Origin: Actinacidiphila alni
GTDB lineage: Bacteria; Actinomycetota; Actinomycetes; Streptomycetales; Streptomycetaceae
Direction: 5' to 3'
Length of the DNA stretch: 64,000 bases
Assembly (NCBI RefSeq): GCF_900112845.1
Contig: NZ_FONG01000024.1
Coordinates: 1 to 64,000, forward strand
Shown: piece after piece, positions 16,987 through 25,908 of the stretch
Numbering within the stretch: the first letter of the stretch is position 1
How the letters are laid out: each line of letters opens with the position of its first letter
Position numbers and translations under genes: made by a program
The notes under the pieces: model-generated
The model's input: only the letters and a program-made list of their open reading frames with translations
Database searches by the model: none
Told to the model about the DNA's origin: nothing

Positions 16987-17421
16987 TCAGTCCCAGCCGC
17001 CGCTGCGGCCCCGCTTGGTCTCGCTCCGCTGCTTCTTCACGCGCAGCCGCCGCTCATTGATCCCGCGCGGGATACGGGTCGGGCGGCGGGCCTTGGGCGG
17101 CGGTGCGGTCGCCTGGCCGAGCAGCGCGGCCATCCTGGCCAGCGCCGTCTCCCGGTTGCGCCACTGCGAGCGGTGCTCGGACGCCTTCACCGTCAGCACG
17201 CCGCCGGTCAGCCGGCCCGCGAGCCGTTCCAGCGCGCGCTCCTTCCACACCGGCGGCAGCGCCTGCGTACGCGCCAGGTCGAAGCGCAACTCCACCTGGG
17301 AGTCCGAGGTGTTCACATGCTGGCCGCCGGGGCCGGACGAACGCGAGAAACGCCACAGAAGCTCGGCCTCCGGCACGGAGACCGAACCGCGGATGAGGAG
17401 TGGCCCGGACATGTGACCCAT
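16987..17421 (-). CDS. arfB: alternative ribosome-rescue peptidyl-tRNA hydrolase ArfB
   Basis: A 144-residue class I release-factor-like protein that hydrolyses peptidyl-tRNA on stalled ribosomes without codon recognition. It has the catalytic GGQ (SSGPGGQHVNTSDSQVEL, near residue 32) but no codon-recognition domain. It ends in the basic tail (RRLRVKKQRSETKRGR) that in this family enters the mRNA channel. Length and tail match ArfB/YaeJ rather than full release factors. ATGs at 17421 and 17412 are both possible. It is convergent with the flavin reductase gene and divergent from terD. Confidence 0.93.
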   Translation of the reverse strand: MGHMSGPLLIRGSVSVPEAELLWRFSRSSGPGGQHVNTSDSQVELRFDLARTQALPPVWKERALERLAGRLTGGVLTVKASEHRSQWRNRETALARMAALLGQATAPPPKARRPTRIPRGINERRLRVKKQRSETKRGRSGGWD

Positions 17422-17587
17422 GATCCCGCGTCCCGGGGCGGTACGTCACAGGGTTTTCGACGGTCGAACGGCAGATCGGTGGCCGGATGACGGAACCGTA
17501 CGATCCTGTGACCGCGTTTTGACGAATGACGGTAGTTTCGTCGGCAGTACGGCAGCACCTACGACAGACCACTAAAGGGGACTCCTC

Positions 17588-18163
17588 ATGGCTGTAAGCC
17601 TCTCCAAGGGCGGCAACGTCTCACTCACCAAAGAGGCGCCCGGCCTGACGGCCGTGACGGTCGGCCTCGGCTGGGACGTGCGCACGACCACGGGCACCGA
17701 CTTCGACCTGGACGCCAGCGCGATCGCCGTGAAGGCGGACGGCAAGGTCTACTCGGACGGCCACTTCGTCTTCTTCAACAACAAGCAGACCCCGGACCAG
17801 ACGATCGTCCACACCGGCGACAACCGCACCGGTGAGGGCGAGGGCGACGACGAGGCGATCAACGTCAACCTGGCGGGCCTGCCCGCCGACATCGAGAAGA
17901 TCGTCTTCCCGGTCTCCATCTACGACGCCGAGGCCCGCAGCCAGAACTTCGGCCAGGTCCGCAACGCCTACATCCGCATCGTCAACCAGGCCGGCGGCAC
18001 CGAGATCGCCCGCTACGACCTGAGCGAGGACGCGGCCACCGAGACCGCCATGGTCTTCGGCGAGCTGTACCGCAACGGCGCCGAGTGGAAGTTCCGCGCC
18101 GTCGGCCAGGGCTACGCCTCCGGCCTGGTCGGCATCGCCACCGACTTCGGCGTCACCCTCTGA
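17588..18163 (+). CDS. TerD-family calcium-binding stress protein
   Basis: A 191-residue protein covering the full TerD domain: N-terminal MAVSLSKGGNVSLTKEAPGL, GLGWDVR, FDLDASA, the calcium-site stretch HTGDNRTGEGEGDDEAINV, FPVSIYDAEAR, and the C-terminal YRNGAEWKFRAVGQGYASGL. The family is linked to tellurite and oxidative stress responses and calcium binding; the exact role is unsettled. AAAGGGG precedes the ATG at a good distance. A possible ECF-type promoter (GGAAC near 17490, CGTT 17 bases on) lies upstream. A TerB gene is 2.6 kb away on the same strand. Confidence 0.93.
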   Translation: MAVSLSKGGNVSLTKEAPGLTAVTVGLGWDVRTTTGTDFDLDASAIAVKADGKVYSDGHFVFFNNKQTPDQTIVHTGDNRTGEGEGDDEAINVNLAGLPADIEKIVFPVSIYDAEARSQNFGQVRNAYIRIVNQAGGTEIARYDLSEDAATETAMVFGELYRNGAEWKFRAVGQGYASGLVGIATDFGVTL

Positions 18164-18180
18164 CGCACCCTCCCTCCCCC

Positions 18181-18219
18181 GGCCCCCGCCGCCCCGACCC
18201 GATCCGGCGCGCGGGGGCC
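18181..18219. terminator. stem-loop between convergent terD and Uma2 genes
   Basis: GGCCCCCGC (18181-18189) pairs with GCGGGGGCC (18211-18219), 18 bases past the terD stop. It could serve both converging genes. No T-tract. Confidence 0.5.
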
Positions 18220-18257
18220 GTCGGCGTTCCGGTTCGCCCCCGCGACCAGTCGCTGTC

Positions 18258-18851
18258 TCAGAACTCGCCGGTGTCCAGCACGAATCCCAGCGGCTCGGGA
18301 AGCTCCAGCTTCCCCGAGAGCTTGACCGAGACCCGCCGCACGTACGCCTCGCCCTCCGGCTCGGAGAAGAGCGTCGCCGTGTCGGCCTCCCGGTCGATCA
18401 GCAAGTAGTGCGGGATGCCCGCCCGCGCATAGCCGCGCAGCTTGCCCTTACGGTCGCTGTCGCCGGTGGAGCGGGAGGTGATCTCGGCGACGAGGAGCAC
18501 GCCCGTGGGCGCGTGAAATTCCTGGTCGTCGGCGAACGAGCCCTTGGGGGCGATCGCCACGTCGGGAATGACCCTGTTGCCCGACGAACCGCCGGGGAGG
18601 CGGAGCCCGATCCCGGTGTACCTGGCAAGATCCTTACGATGATCACGGAACTGTCCCGTGATTTCGGAAACGATCTCTTCGTGCTCGCCATTGGCGGGGG
18701 GTACCACGTGGATCTCTCCCTCGATCAGCTCCACGCGCCATCCCTCGGGGAGGGACGCGTCGATCGCGTCGAAGGCCTCTTCCACGCTCGCCACCGCATT
18801 GCGCTTGTTCATAGCGACCTCGGGCTCACGCTCGGGAGCGGTTACTGCCAC
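18258..18851 (-). CDS. Uma2 family (DUF820) putative nuclease
   Basis: A 197-residue protein with the PD-(D/E)XK-like Uma2 fold: WRVELIEGEIHVVPP, VIPDVAIAPKG (the Asp strand), LLVAEITSRSTGDSDRKGK (the acidic-x-Lys strand) and the family's C-terminal LPEPLGFVLDTGEF. Uma2 proteins are common in Streptomyces and are predicted endonucleases with unclear role. The start is the GTG at 18851, with AAGGAGG six bases upstream. A decayed copy of the same family's tail lies at 41248-41376. Confidence 0.87.
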   Translation of the reverse strand: MAVTAPEREPEVAMNKRNAVASVEEAFDAIDASLPEGWRVELIEGEIHVVPPANGEHEEIVSEITGQFRDHRKDLARYTGIGLRLPGGSSGNRVIPDVAIAPKGSFADDQEFHAPTGVLLVAEITSRSTGDSDRKGKLRGYARAGIPHYLLIDREADTATLFSEPEGEAYVRRVSVKLSGKLELPEPLGFVLDTGEF

Positions 18852-19005
18852 AGCTGGCCTCCTTCGTACGAGGGCGACGGTTTCAGAGTAGGGCGAACAC
18901 CCGCGCGCGGTCGCCGATACATCACTCGAACAGGTGTACGTAAAACGTTTCTGCGTGCCCACCCCCTTTCGGCGCCGTCCACCGCGCAGGTGACACCATC
19001 GGGGG

Positions 19006-19494
19006 GTGACCGACCTCGGGTACGCCCTTTCGCGCCGTTTTCCCGATCCGCCGCAGACGGACTACCGGGCGGCGGACGTACGGGCGCTGCGGCACGATCT
19101 GTTCTGCGGGGACGTGTATGTCGCCGAGGATGAGCGGGAGTTGTCCACAGGGTGGGGATGGGTGCCCGTGCTGGACTTCGCGTGGGCGCTGTGCGACATC
19201 GTGGAGGAGCTGGACCGGGACCCGGCTGGGAGCCGGGCGGCGCGGCCGCAGTACGCGGAGTTCGACTTCACGGAGTCGGCGGACCGGCTGCGCTTCGTAC
19301 GGCGCTTCGGGCACGTGGAGGTGACCGCGGACTGGGAGCCGGACGAGCCGCCGCTGTCGCTGCACCACGCGGAGCTGCGGCGGGAGGCGCGGGACTTCCT
19401 GCACGACGTGGTGGCCGACCTCACCGACATGCACGACGGGCTGGACGGCAATCCGGTGATCTGGGACCTGCTGGCGCGTTTCCCGCGGGTGTGA
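19006..19494 (+). CDS. conserved hypothetical protein (DUF7878-like)
   Basis: A 162-residue acidic protein starting VTDLGYALSRRFPDPPQTDY. It includes LRHDLFCGDVYV, GWGWVPVLDFAWALCDIVEEL and AEFDFTESADRLRFVRRFGHVEVTADW, and ends in a helical NPVIWDLLARFPRV. The strand-rich middle with a paired acidic helix looks like the small Streptomyces families often found near toxin or immunity loci, but I cannot assign a function. The start is a GTG with GGGGG directly before it. Confidence 0.68.
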   Translation: MTDLGYALSRRFPDPPQTDYRAADVRALRHDLFCGDVYVAEDERELSTGWGWVPVLDFAWALCDIVEELDRDPAGSRAARPQYAEFDFTESADRLRFVRRFGHVEVTADWEPDEPPLSLHHAELRREARDFLHDVVADLTDMHDGLDGNPVIWDLLARFPRV

Positions 19495-19600
19495 GGTCCG
19501 GTCGGGCGGCCTAGGTCCATCGTCCGGCTTGTGGTCAAGTCCCCTTGAGGTTGTTGGCTGGCGGTGACCCCAGCCTCCCACCGCCGACAGGAGAACCGCC

Positions 19601-20602
19601 ATGCACGCCGTACGTCTGCACGCTTTCGGCCCGCCGGAGAATCTGCGCCTGGAGGAGGTGCCGGACCCGGTGCCGGGGCCCGGGCAGGTGCGGATCGCGG
19701 TCACGGCGGCCGGGGTGCACCTGGTGGACACCACGCTGCGGGCGGGTTCGTACGGTGGCGGCCCGATCGAGCCGCCGGAGCTGCCGACGATTCCCGGGCG
19801 CGAGGTCGCGGGCACCGTGGACGCGCTCGGCGACGGCACCGACCCGGCCTGGCTCGGCCGCCGGGTCGTCGCCCACCTGGGCATGGTACCCGGCGGCTAC
19901 GCCGAACTGGCCGTCACCGACGCCGCCCGGCTGCACGCGCTCCCTGACGGGCTGGACGACGCGGCGGCCGTCGCGATGATCGGCACCGGCCGTACGACGG
20001 TGGGCATCCTGCGGCTGGCGGGCCTGCGGGCGGACGACACGGTGGTGGTGCTGGCCGCGGCCGGCGGCATCGGCACGCTGCTGGTGCAGGAGGCGCGGCG
20101 GCTCGGCGCCACCGTCGTCGGCGCGGCGGGCGGCGCCGCGAAGACCGCGCGGGTACGGGAGCTGGGCGCGAGCCTGGCCGTCGACTACGGGCAACGGGAG
20201 TGGACGGCCGAAGTCCGGGACTTCCTGGGCGCGACCGGGCGCGCGGGCGCGAGCGTCGTCCTCGACCCGGTGGGCGGCGGCCTCGCCCGCGCCGCGATCG
20301 GCCTGCTCGCCCCGGGCGGCCGGCACCTCGTCTACGGCTGGTCCGCGGGCGAGCCACCGCATTTCGCCGACAGCGAACTCGCCGAGCGCGGCATCACCTC
20401 GCAGACCCTCGTCGGCCCGGCCCTGCTCAGGCTCACCGGCACCCCCGAGGGGCTGCGCGCGCTGGAGTCCGAGGCCCTGGAAGCGGCCGCAACCGGCCGT
20501 CTGCGGCCCGCCGTTCAGCTCTTCCCGCTGGCCGACGCGGCCGGCGCGCACCGGGCGCTGGAGTCGCGGGCGACGATGGGCAAGGTCGTCCTCGTGCCGT
20601 AG
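19601..20602 (+). CDS. zinc-independent medium-chain quinone oxidoreductase
   Basis: A 333-residue MDR-superfamily enzyme. The N-terminal GroES-like domain (LHAFGPPENLRLEEVPDP, GREVAGTVDALG) lacks the Cys ligands of zinc alcohol dehydrogenases. The Rossmann domain has VLAAAGGIGTLLVQEARRLG, the NADPH-binding pattern of quinone oxidoreductases. The end (AHRALESRATMGKVVLVP) is typical of the family. It probably reduces quinones or enones with NADPH. AGGAG precedes the ATG at 19601. A long perfect stem-loop follows the stop. Confidence 0.9.
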   Translation: MHAVRLHAFGPPENLRLEEVPDPVPGPGQVRIAVTAAGVHLVDTTLRAGSYGGGPIEPPELPTIPGREVAGTVDALGDGTDPAWLGRRVVAHLGMVPGGYAELAVTDAARLHALPDGLDDAAAVAMIGTGRTTVGILRLAGLRADDTVVVLAAAGGIGTLLVQEARRLGATVVGAAGGAAKTARVRELGASLAVDYGQREWTAEVRDFLGATGRAGASVVLDPVGGGLARAAIGLLAPGGRHLVYGWSAGEPPHFADSELAERGITSQTLVGPALLRLTGTPEGLRALESEALEAAATGRLRPAVQLFPLADAAGAHRALESRATMGKVVLVP

Positions 20603-20613
20603 CCGCGGGGGCC

Positions 20614-20649
20614 CGGCGGCCCGTACGGAACCGGCCGTACGGGCCGCCG
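20614..20649 (+). terminator. stem-loop after the quinone oxidoreductase gene
   Basis: A perfect 15-base inverted repeat (CGGCGGCCCGTACGG / CCGTACGGGCCGCCG) with a six-base loop lies 12 bases after the stop. Confidence 0.7.
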
Positions 20650-20753
20650 TCGCCCCGGCTTGGGAACTCCTTTACGCTCCCCGAGAGTTATCGGACCGTG
20701 CACCGGACACCGTGCCGGTCCTGTCACGACCCCGCCCGAGGAGAGAGCAGCTC

Positions 20754-21209
20754 ATGGCCCTGTGGGACCGCTTGAAAGACTCCACCAAGACGATGCAGAC
20801 CCAGCTCAACGCGAAGAAGAACGACCTGAAGAGCGGGGCCTTCCGCGACGCCAGCATGGCGATGTGCGCCCTCGTGGCCGCCGCCGACGGCTCCGTCGAC
20901 CCCTCCGAGCGGCAGCGCGTCGCCACCCTGATCGGCACCAATGAGGTGCTGCAGAATTTCCCGGCGCTCGACCTCCAGCGCCGTTTCGACGACTACCTCG
21001 CCAAGCTGACCTCGGACTTCGACTTCGGCAAGGTGGCGATCCTCCAGGAGATCGCCAAGGTGCAGAAGAAGCCGACCGAGGCGCGTGCCGTCATCCAGAT
21101 CGGCATCGTCATCGGCGGCGCCGACGGCGACTTCGACAAGACCGAGCAGGCGATCGTGCGCGAGGCGTGCTTCGCTGTGGGGCTGAACCCGGCGGAGTTC
21201 GACCTCTAA
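20754..21209 (+). CDS. TerB-family tellurite-resistance-like protein
   Basis: A 151-residue all-helical protein with the TerB pattern: MALWDRLKDSTKTMQTQLNA at the start, AMCALVAAADGSVDPSERQ (first acidic metal-type motif), VIGGADGDFDKTEQAIVREA (second acidic motif) and the terminal LNPAEFDL. The two DG-x-[VF]-D motifs are thought to bind metal. It is probably cytoplasmic and acts with TerD-like proteins in stress response. The ATG follows GAGGAGAGAG. Confidence 0.9.
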   Translation: MALWDRLKDSTKTMQTQLNAKKNDLKSGAFRDASMAMCALVAAADGSVDPSERQRVATLIGTNEVLQNFPALDLQRRFDDYLAKLTSDFDFGKVAILQEIAKVQKKPTEARAVIQIGIVIGGADGDFDKTEQAIVREACFAVGLNPAEFDL

Positions 21210-21463
21210 GCGCCGCCTACGGGCTCCGGGCTCGGGTTCCGTGCTCCGGTTCCGGGCCCCTCGCCGCGGTCTTCTCCTCGGGGCGCCGTCCGCCTGTCCG
21301 GTGGGCGGCGCCCCCGGCATGTGCCGTGTGCGCATTTTTGGCCATATTGGGCTGTTCGAATGACATGGACTTCTCTGTCCTCATATCGTCGTGCTGTTAC
21401 GACCTGCTACCGGTACAGCACTGTGCGCCACCGGCCGACTCCTGGGGAAGTGAGGTGCTGGCC

Positions 21464-22240
21464 GTGCCGCTGGGGGGTTCCGCACGCCGTACGGGACGGG
21501 TGGGAGGGGTGGCGCTCGCCGTACCACTGCTGGCCGTGGCGGGGGTTGCGCTCGGAGCGGGCCGAGCCTCGGCCGCACCAGAAGCGGGACGCGTGGTCGC
21601 GTCCGCCGAGGGCGGCGGCATCGGTGTCGCCGTCTGTGTGGACGGCCGGATCGTGCGGCGCCTGGTGCGCCTGGACGTGGCCTTGCCGCTGCTTCCCGTG
21701 GGCGGGCTGACGGTACGGGTCGGCGAGCCGTGCGGGGGCCGGACGCCGTCCGGCGGGAGTACGCCGACGCAGGAGCCTCCGACGCAGGAGCCTCCGACGC
21801 AGCCGCCGCCGACCACTCCGACGCCGTCCGTCACGCCCACGCGGACGGTGCCGCCGCCTTCCGGGCCCGGGCCCGTGTCCGTACCGCCGACGCCGCCGCC
21901 GGCTTCCCGTACGCCCGCGGATCGGGGCGCCGTACGTCCGGGCGGGTCCCCCGCGGGCTCGCCGTCACCATCGCCGTCACCTTCGCCCTCGCCCGCGCTG
22001 TCGCCCGTCGCCGCGTCCGTATCCGATCCCGTGTCCGCCGCCTCGGCGTCCGCCTCCGACGACGGGAAGCCGGGGGCGGCGGGCGGGCGTCCGTCGGTCG
22101 AGCCGTTCGACGGGCAGGCCGCCCCGGCCTCGCCCGACCCCGGTGACGGCGTCGCGCGCTGGTGGCTGCTGTCGATGCTCGCGGTGCTGCTCCCGGCCGC
22201 GCTCGCGGCGCTGCCGCGACTGACGCACCGCCCCGGCTGA
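21464..22240 (+). CDS. secreted Pro/Ser/Thr-rich protein with C-terminal membrane anchor
   Basis: About 258 residues. The start is basic (GGSARRTGR) and leads into a hydrophobic signal segment (VGGVALAVPLLAVAGVAL). After cleavage near RASA comes a short domain with one Cys pair (VAVCVDGRI, VGEPCGG). A long low-complexity Pro/Thr/Ser/Glu stalk follows (TPTQEPPTQEPPTQPPP, SPSPSPSPSPA). It ends in a membrane helix (WWLLSMLAVLLPAALAALP) with a short basic tail. There is no sortase motif, so it is probably membrane-anchored with the stalk spanning the wall. The GTG at 21464, eight bases after GTGAGG, is my choice; GTG at 21455 or ATG at 21365 are alternatives. Confidence 0.65.
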   Translation: MPLGGSARRTGRVGGVALAVPLLAVAGVALGAGRASAAPEAGRVVASAEGGGIGVAVCVDGRIVRRLVRLDVALPLLPVGGLTVRVGEPCGGRTPSGGSTPTQEPPTQEPPTQPPPTTPTPSVTPTRTVPPPSGPGPVSVPPTPPPASRTPADRGAVRPGGSPAGSPSPSPSPSPSPALSPVAASVSDPVSAASASASDDGKPGAAGGRPSVEPFDGQAAPASPDPGDGVARWWLLSMLAVLLPAALAALPRLTHRPG

Positions 22241-22279
22241 CTCCCGCTCGCTCCCCCCTCTTCCCCGTCCAGGAGTCGC

Positions 22280-23044
22280 ATGTCCATGTATGTGGTCTCG
22301 CTGCTGTCCGTCCTCGGCGGTGTCGCCTTCGCGGCCTTGCTCGGCCGGTTCCTCGGCCAGGAACAGCGGCTGGCGAGCGTGGAGTTCAACGGCCAGGCAC
22401 TGTCGCTGATCGGCGGTGTGCTGCTGAGTTCGTTCATCCTGCTGACCGGTTTCCAGGTGGCCGGCGCCTGGTCGGCGCTGAGCACGGCGCGGTCCCGCAC
22501 GTACGACGAGGCCAGGGCGCTGGGTGACACGTACTGGGCGGCGGGCGGGCTCGCGGACGCCGACCGCGTCAAGGTGCGGGCGCTGCTGCGGCAGTACACC
22601 GCGGACGTCAGGACCGTCGAATTCCCCGACCTCGCGCACGGGCACACCAGCCCCGAGGCGTGGCGCGCCCTGGACCGGGTGCGCGCGGCGGTCGGCGCCG
22701 CCGCTCCCGCGCCAAGCCACCAGAGCGCCAAGTCGGCCGCCACCACGGCCCTCGCCACCGTCTACGAGACCCGCACCGACCGCGCGGCCGAGGTCAAGGG
22801 CGGCATGCCCCGCATCACCTGGATCGCCCTCCTCGTCGCGGGCGGCTTCCTCGTCGCCTTCCCCCCGGTCCTCGGCCTCACCGCCACCGCCCGCCACCTG
22901 GTCGCCCTCTGCTTCGTCGGCGCCGCCATCGCCTTCGCCATCTGCCTCACCGCCCAGCTCAACCACGCCTTCCAACACCCCTTCGGCGTCCGCGACACCG
23001 CCTTCACCTTCGCCGAGTCCCGCTTCCACCAAATGGACGGCTGA
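22280..23044 (+). CDS. DUF4239-like integral membrane protein
   Basis: A 254-residue membrane protein: two N-terminal spans (MYVVSLLSVLGGVAFAALLG; LIGGVLLSSFILLTGFQVAG), a ~100-residue soluble helical region (TARSRTYDEARALGDTYWAA, VRALLRQYTADV), then two spans (WIALLVAGGFLVAFPPVL; LVALCFVGAAIAFAICL). The RxRTYDEA helix after span two and the overall plan match bestrophin-like DUF4239 proteins, possible channels of unknown substrate. It starts 39 bases after the surface-protein gene and is likely cotranscribed with it. Confidence 0.8.
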   Translation: MSMYVVSLLSVLGGVAFAALLGRFLGQEQRLASVEFNGQALSLIGGVLLSSFILLTGFQVAGAWSALSTARSRTYDEARALGDTYWAAGGLADADRVKVRALLRQYTADVRTVEFPDLAHGHTSPEAWRALDRVRAAVGAAAPAPSHQSAKSAATTALATVYETRTDRAAEVKGGMPRITWIALLVAGGFLVAFPPVLGLTATARHLVALCFVGAAIAFAICLTAQLNHAFQHPFGVRDTAFTFAESRFHQMDG

Positions 23045-23207
23045 CGTCCCTGCGGACAGCTAGCCCACAACCGACCGCCTCCCGGCGCCGGGGGGGGGCA
23101 CACCTGGCACGCCTGCGGCGCCCACACGGCCCGCCCCGCCGGGTGGGGCGGGCGACCAGATGCGCCCGGGGAATGGAAGCCCCCTGCGACGTGCGGCGGC
23201 ACGGCAG

Positions 23208-23540
23208 CGCGCACACGGCGCGACGACACCCCCGCCCGCCGGGCACACGCGGCCAACAGCCGCCATCCGACCTGAACGCCCGCACGACTGGGGTGCGTTG
23301 CGCCGGGCAACCAACGCTACGTCTGCGGCGACCGTCCAGCACGGCGCGATCGGCGACCAAGCATCCGGCATCCGGTCAGAACGCCCGCACGGCGAGGGCG
23401 CGTTGCGCCGGGCAACGGAAGCCACGCCCACGGCTCGCGGCGACCGTCCGGCACAGCAACGCGCACACGGCGCGACGACACCCCCGCCCGCCGGGCACAC
23501 GCGGCCAACAGCCGCCGTCCGACCTGAACGCCCCCACGGC
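23208..23540. repeat. direct-repeat array in a 730-base gene-free gap
   Basis: The gap 23045-23775 has no convincing gene. About 80 bases at 23208-23287 recur almost unchanged at 23460-23539 (252 bases apart). A shorter module (GAACGCCC, then a short variable stretch, GGCGCGTTG and CCGGGCAAC) appears around 23274, 23379 and 23526. Frames on either strand only translate the repeats. The spacers are themselves GC-rich repeats, so this is not a CRISPR array. Origin unknown; perhaps a minisatellite-like intergenic array. Confidence 0.7.
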
Positions 23541-23775
23541 GAGGGCGCGTTGAACCGATAACGGAACGGAGCGATCTCCGAGCGAACAGCCCACGATCGG
23601 CGTCCGGCCGGGGCGCATGCGCGCGGCCGGGCGCTGCGGATCATCGGCGGGGAGCGCAGGCCGTCCGGTGATCACCGACGCGGGGTGGGGGCGCCCGCAG
23701 AACGCGCGAGGGGTCCCGCCGTCGGGCCGGGCCGACCCCCTCGGGCGCCGTGGGCGTGGGCGCGAGTCGGTGGGG

Positions 23776-24933
23776 CTATTCGGGCCGAGGGGCCGTCGCT
23801 TGCCAGGCGGTGAAGAGGGGGGTGCCGGTGGGGGTGTGGAAGATGACGGTGCCGAAGGGGCGGTTGAAGGCGATGTGGCGGGTGCGGGGGGCGCGGGTCG
23901 GGGCGCTCAGGACGTGGCGGACGTCGATGTCGGTGACGACGAGAGCCTCGACGCCTTCCTCGTCGACCGTCAGCCGGGCGTCCTGGACGAGGCGGCTGAT
24001 CGTCAGCTCCTCCGGGGACATCGCGGAGAAGTCCGCGTCCTCGGCGACGGCCGAGGGGGCGCCCAGGCGCTCCAGGTGGGCGGTCGCGTCGAGGCGGGTG
24101 CGCAGCGAGAGCCGGGGCAGGGCGATGGTCACCGCGTCCTCGGCGACCGGCCGCCGGTCGCGCTGGTCCGCCCACGCGGCGGGCAGGACGTCGGCGGCGC
24201 CGCTCCCGGGGGCGCCGAGCACAAAGCTGACCTGGACCGCCGCGCAGCGCAGCGCCACGACCTCGACCGGGGCGCCGTCCGCGCCCGGCGCGGTCCACGC
24301 GTGCGTGGGGCGCGGCAGCTTCGTGGTCATCGTCGGCACGGGCCGCGCGACGCCCGACGCGTCGGTGAAGGGCAGATCCCGGGTGCGGCTCCGCACGAAG
24401 GGCGTGGCCCACTCCGCTTTGAGGGCAAGGGAGTTGACGAGGACGAGCAGCGTCCTCGGACCTGGCCGGCCGGGCAGTCCCGCGACCCGTCCGCCGGTCG
24501 CCCGCCGTACCCACGCGTCGAGCAGCGCCGGATCGACCGGCGCCTCCGCTCGGCCGTCAACCGCCTCGGCGGCGGACGGCAGATGGCCGAAAGCGACGTC
24601 CGGGAGCGACTCCCGGAACGCCCGGTGGACCGGCGTACGCGCCCAGGCCGCCGTGGCGACGGCCACCCCGTCCGCCGGCCCCAGCGCGCGGCCCGCCGCC
24701 GTGGCGAGCGCCGCCGCCTCCGGCCCCGCGACGCCGAGCACCGTACGCAACTCCCGCGCCGTGGCGCCGCGCGTGCCCGCCGCGACCGCCGTCAGCGCGA
24801 GCCACATCCCGGCGGGCGAGCAGACGAAGTCGCCGTCCGGCGCGGCCTCGCGGTCGGCGGCCACCTCCGCCGCCCACCGCCCGGCGAGCGCGCGGATCGC
24901 CGGGACGTACTTCTCAAGTGCCGTCTGCGCCAT
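23776..24933 (-). CDS. serpin family protein
   Basis: A 385-residue protein resembling serpins, suicide inhibitors of serine or cysteine proteases. Visible family features: SPAGMWLALTAVAAGTRGAT in helix B/D, LLVLVNSLALKAEW, VPTMTT before strand 3C, and the hinge of the reactive-centre loop VDEEGVEALVVTDIDVRHV, followed by the conserved FNRPFGTVIFHTPTGTPLFTA. No signal peptide is seen, so it may act inside the cell. The loop hinge is less Ala-rich than in fast inhibitors, so inhibitory activity is uncertain. It is convergent with the repeat array and next to a nuclease/phosphatase gene in the same direction. Confidence 0.85.
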   Translation of the reverse strand: MAQTALEKYVPAIRALAGRWAAEVAADREAAPDGDFVCSPAGMWLALTAVAAGTRGATARELRTVLGVAGPEAAALATAAGRALGPADGVAVATAAWARTPVHRAFRESLPDVAFGHLPSAAEAVDGRAEAPVDPALLDAWVRRATGGRVAGLPGRPGPRTLLVLVNSLALKAEWATPFVRSRTRDLPFTDASGVARPVPTMTTKLPRPTHAWTAPGADGAPVEVVALRCAAVQVSFVLGAPGSGAADVLPAAWADQRDRRPVAEDAVTIALPRLSLRTRLDATAHLERLGAPSAVAEDADFSAMSPEELTISRLVQDARLTVDEEGVEALVVTDIDVRHVLSAPTRAPRTRHIAFNRPFGTVIFHTPTGTPLFTAWQATAPRPE

Positions 24934-24993
24934 GGCAGTTCAACCCCCCTCAAACCTGCTGGACAGGACGCCGCGGCCGTCCCGCCCGGTTCC

Positions 24994-25854
24994 TCACACG
25001 TCGAGGTCGACCACCAGCGGCCGGTGGTCGGACACCGGCACGGCGGGCGCGTGGGCGCCGCGTACGGCGGCCCGTACGGTGGCGGCCGGCAGCCCGGCCG
25101 CCAGGACATGGTCGAACTGCACGCGCGGACGGTGCGCGGGATAGGTCGCGGTACGGGCCAGGTCGCGCCAAGGCCCGGCGCCGCGCGGCCCGTTGAGCAC
25201 CGCCCGCGGCGCGGCGCCGATCAGATTGAAGTCGCCGAGCAGCAGGTGCGGGCGCGGCAGATCGGCGATCCAGCGCCGTACGGCGCGCAGTTGGCGGACG
25301 TTCCAGCCCGGTACGAAGGACAGGTGCAGCGCGACCACGGTGAACGGCCCCTGCCCGCCCGCCAGTACGGCGGCCAGCGCCGCCCGCGGCTGGTCCCGTA
25401 CGGGGACCAGGCCCCGCCGCCCGGCCACCCGCAGCGGCAGCCCGACCGGCGCGGGCGGCAACCGCCGCGCCCGCCACCGCCGTACGGGCAGCCGGCTCAT
25501 CAGCACCACCCCATGCGCGGGCGGCCCGCCCGCGTCCCCCGGCCCGTACACCCCCAACTCCGGCGCTCCCGGGTCGAGCGCCCAGCCCTCCCCCGGCACC
25601 GACCGCCCGTGCACGGCGGCCCCGTACCGCCACTCCCCGAATCCCCCGGCCTCCGCCGCCGCCCGCGCCTGGTCCACCCGCCCGGACCGCTCCTGCCCCC
25701 GGTCCACCTCCTGCAACGCCACGACATCGGCCCCGAGTCCGCCCACCACCTCCCCCAACGCCCCCGACTCCCCCGGCCCCCCGACCGCCCCCGCGACGGG
25801 CCGCCCACCCGCCATGACCTGCCCGTGCAGCACATTGAACGTCACAAATCGCAC
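24994..25854 (-). CDS. endonuclease/exonuclease/phosphatase family protein
   Basis: A 286-residue DNase I-like fold hydrolase. Catalytic motifs are in order: TFNVLHG near the start, LQEVDRGQERSGR (metal-binding Glu), ALHLSF, LLGDFNLIG (Asp/Asn pair) and the terminal VSDHRPLVVDLDV (catalytic His). There is no signal peptide, so it is likely cytoplasmic. The substrate (DNA, phosphoinositide-like or other phosphodiester) cannot be told. The GTG at 25854 is preferred because it starts right at the first strand (VRFVTFNV). It is divergent from vapB. Confidence 0.87.
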   Translation of the reverse strand: MRFVTFNVLHGQVMAGGRPVAGAVGGPGESGALGEVVGGLGADVVALQEVDRGQERSGRVDQARAAAEAGGFGEWRYGAAVHGRSVPGEGWALDPGAPELGVYGPGDAGGPPAHGVVLMSRLPVRRWRARRLPPAPVGLPLRVAGRRGLVPVRDQPRAALAAVLAGGQGPFTVVALHLSFVPGWNVRQLRAVRRWIADLPRPHLLLGDFNLIGAAPRAVLNGPRGAGPWRDLARTATYPAHRPRVQFDHVLAAGLPAATVRAAVRGAHAPAVPVSDHRPLVVDLDV

Positions 25855-25908
25855 GCACCCGACGATAACGACTCCCCGCCCCTCACGCCCTCCGACCGGA
25901 ATGGCAGC

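Noticed and set aside
23208..23540. CRISPR-like repeat array
   Set aside because: The repeats are long and uneven, the spacers are themselves GC-rich repeats, and no cas genes are present.
23160..23561. A 133-residue plus-strand gene with QRAHGATTPPPAGH repeats
   Set aside because: It only translates the DNA repeats, and other frames over the same bases are equally open. No ribosome-binding site or codon bias supports it.
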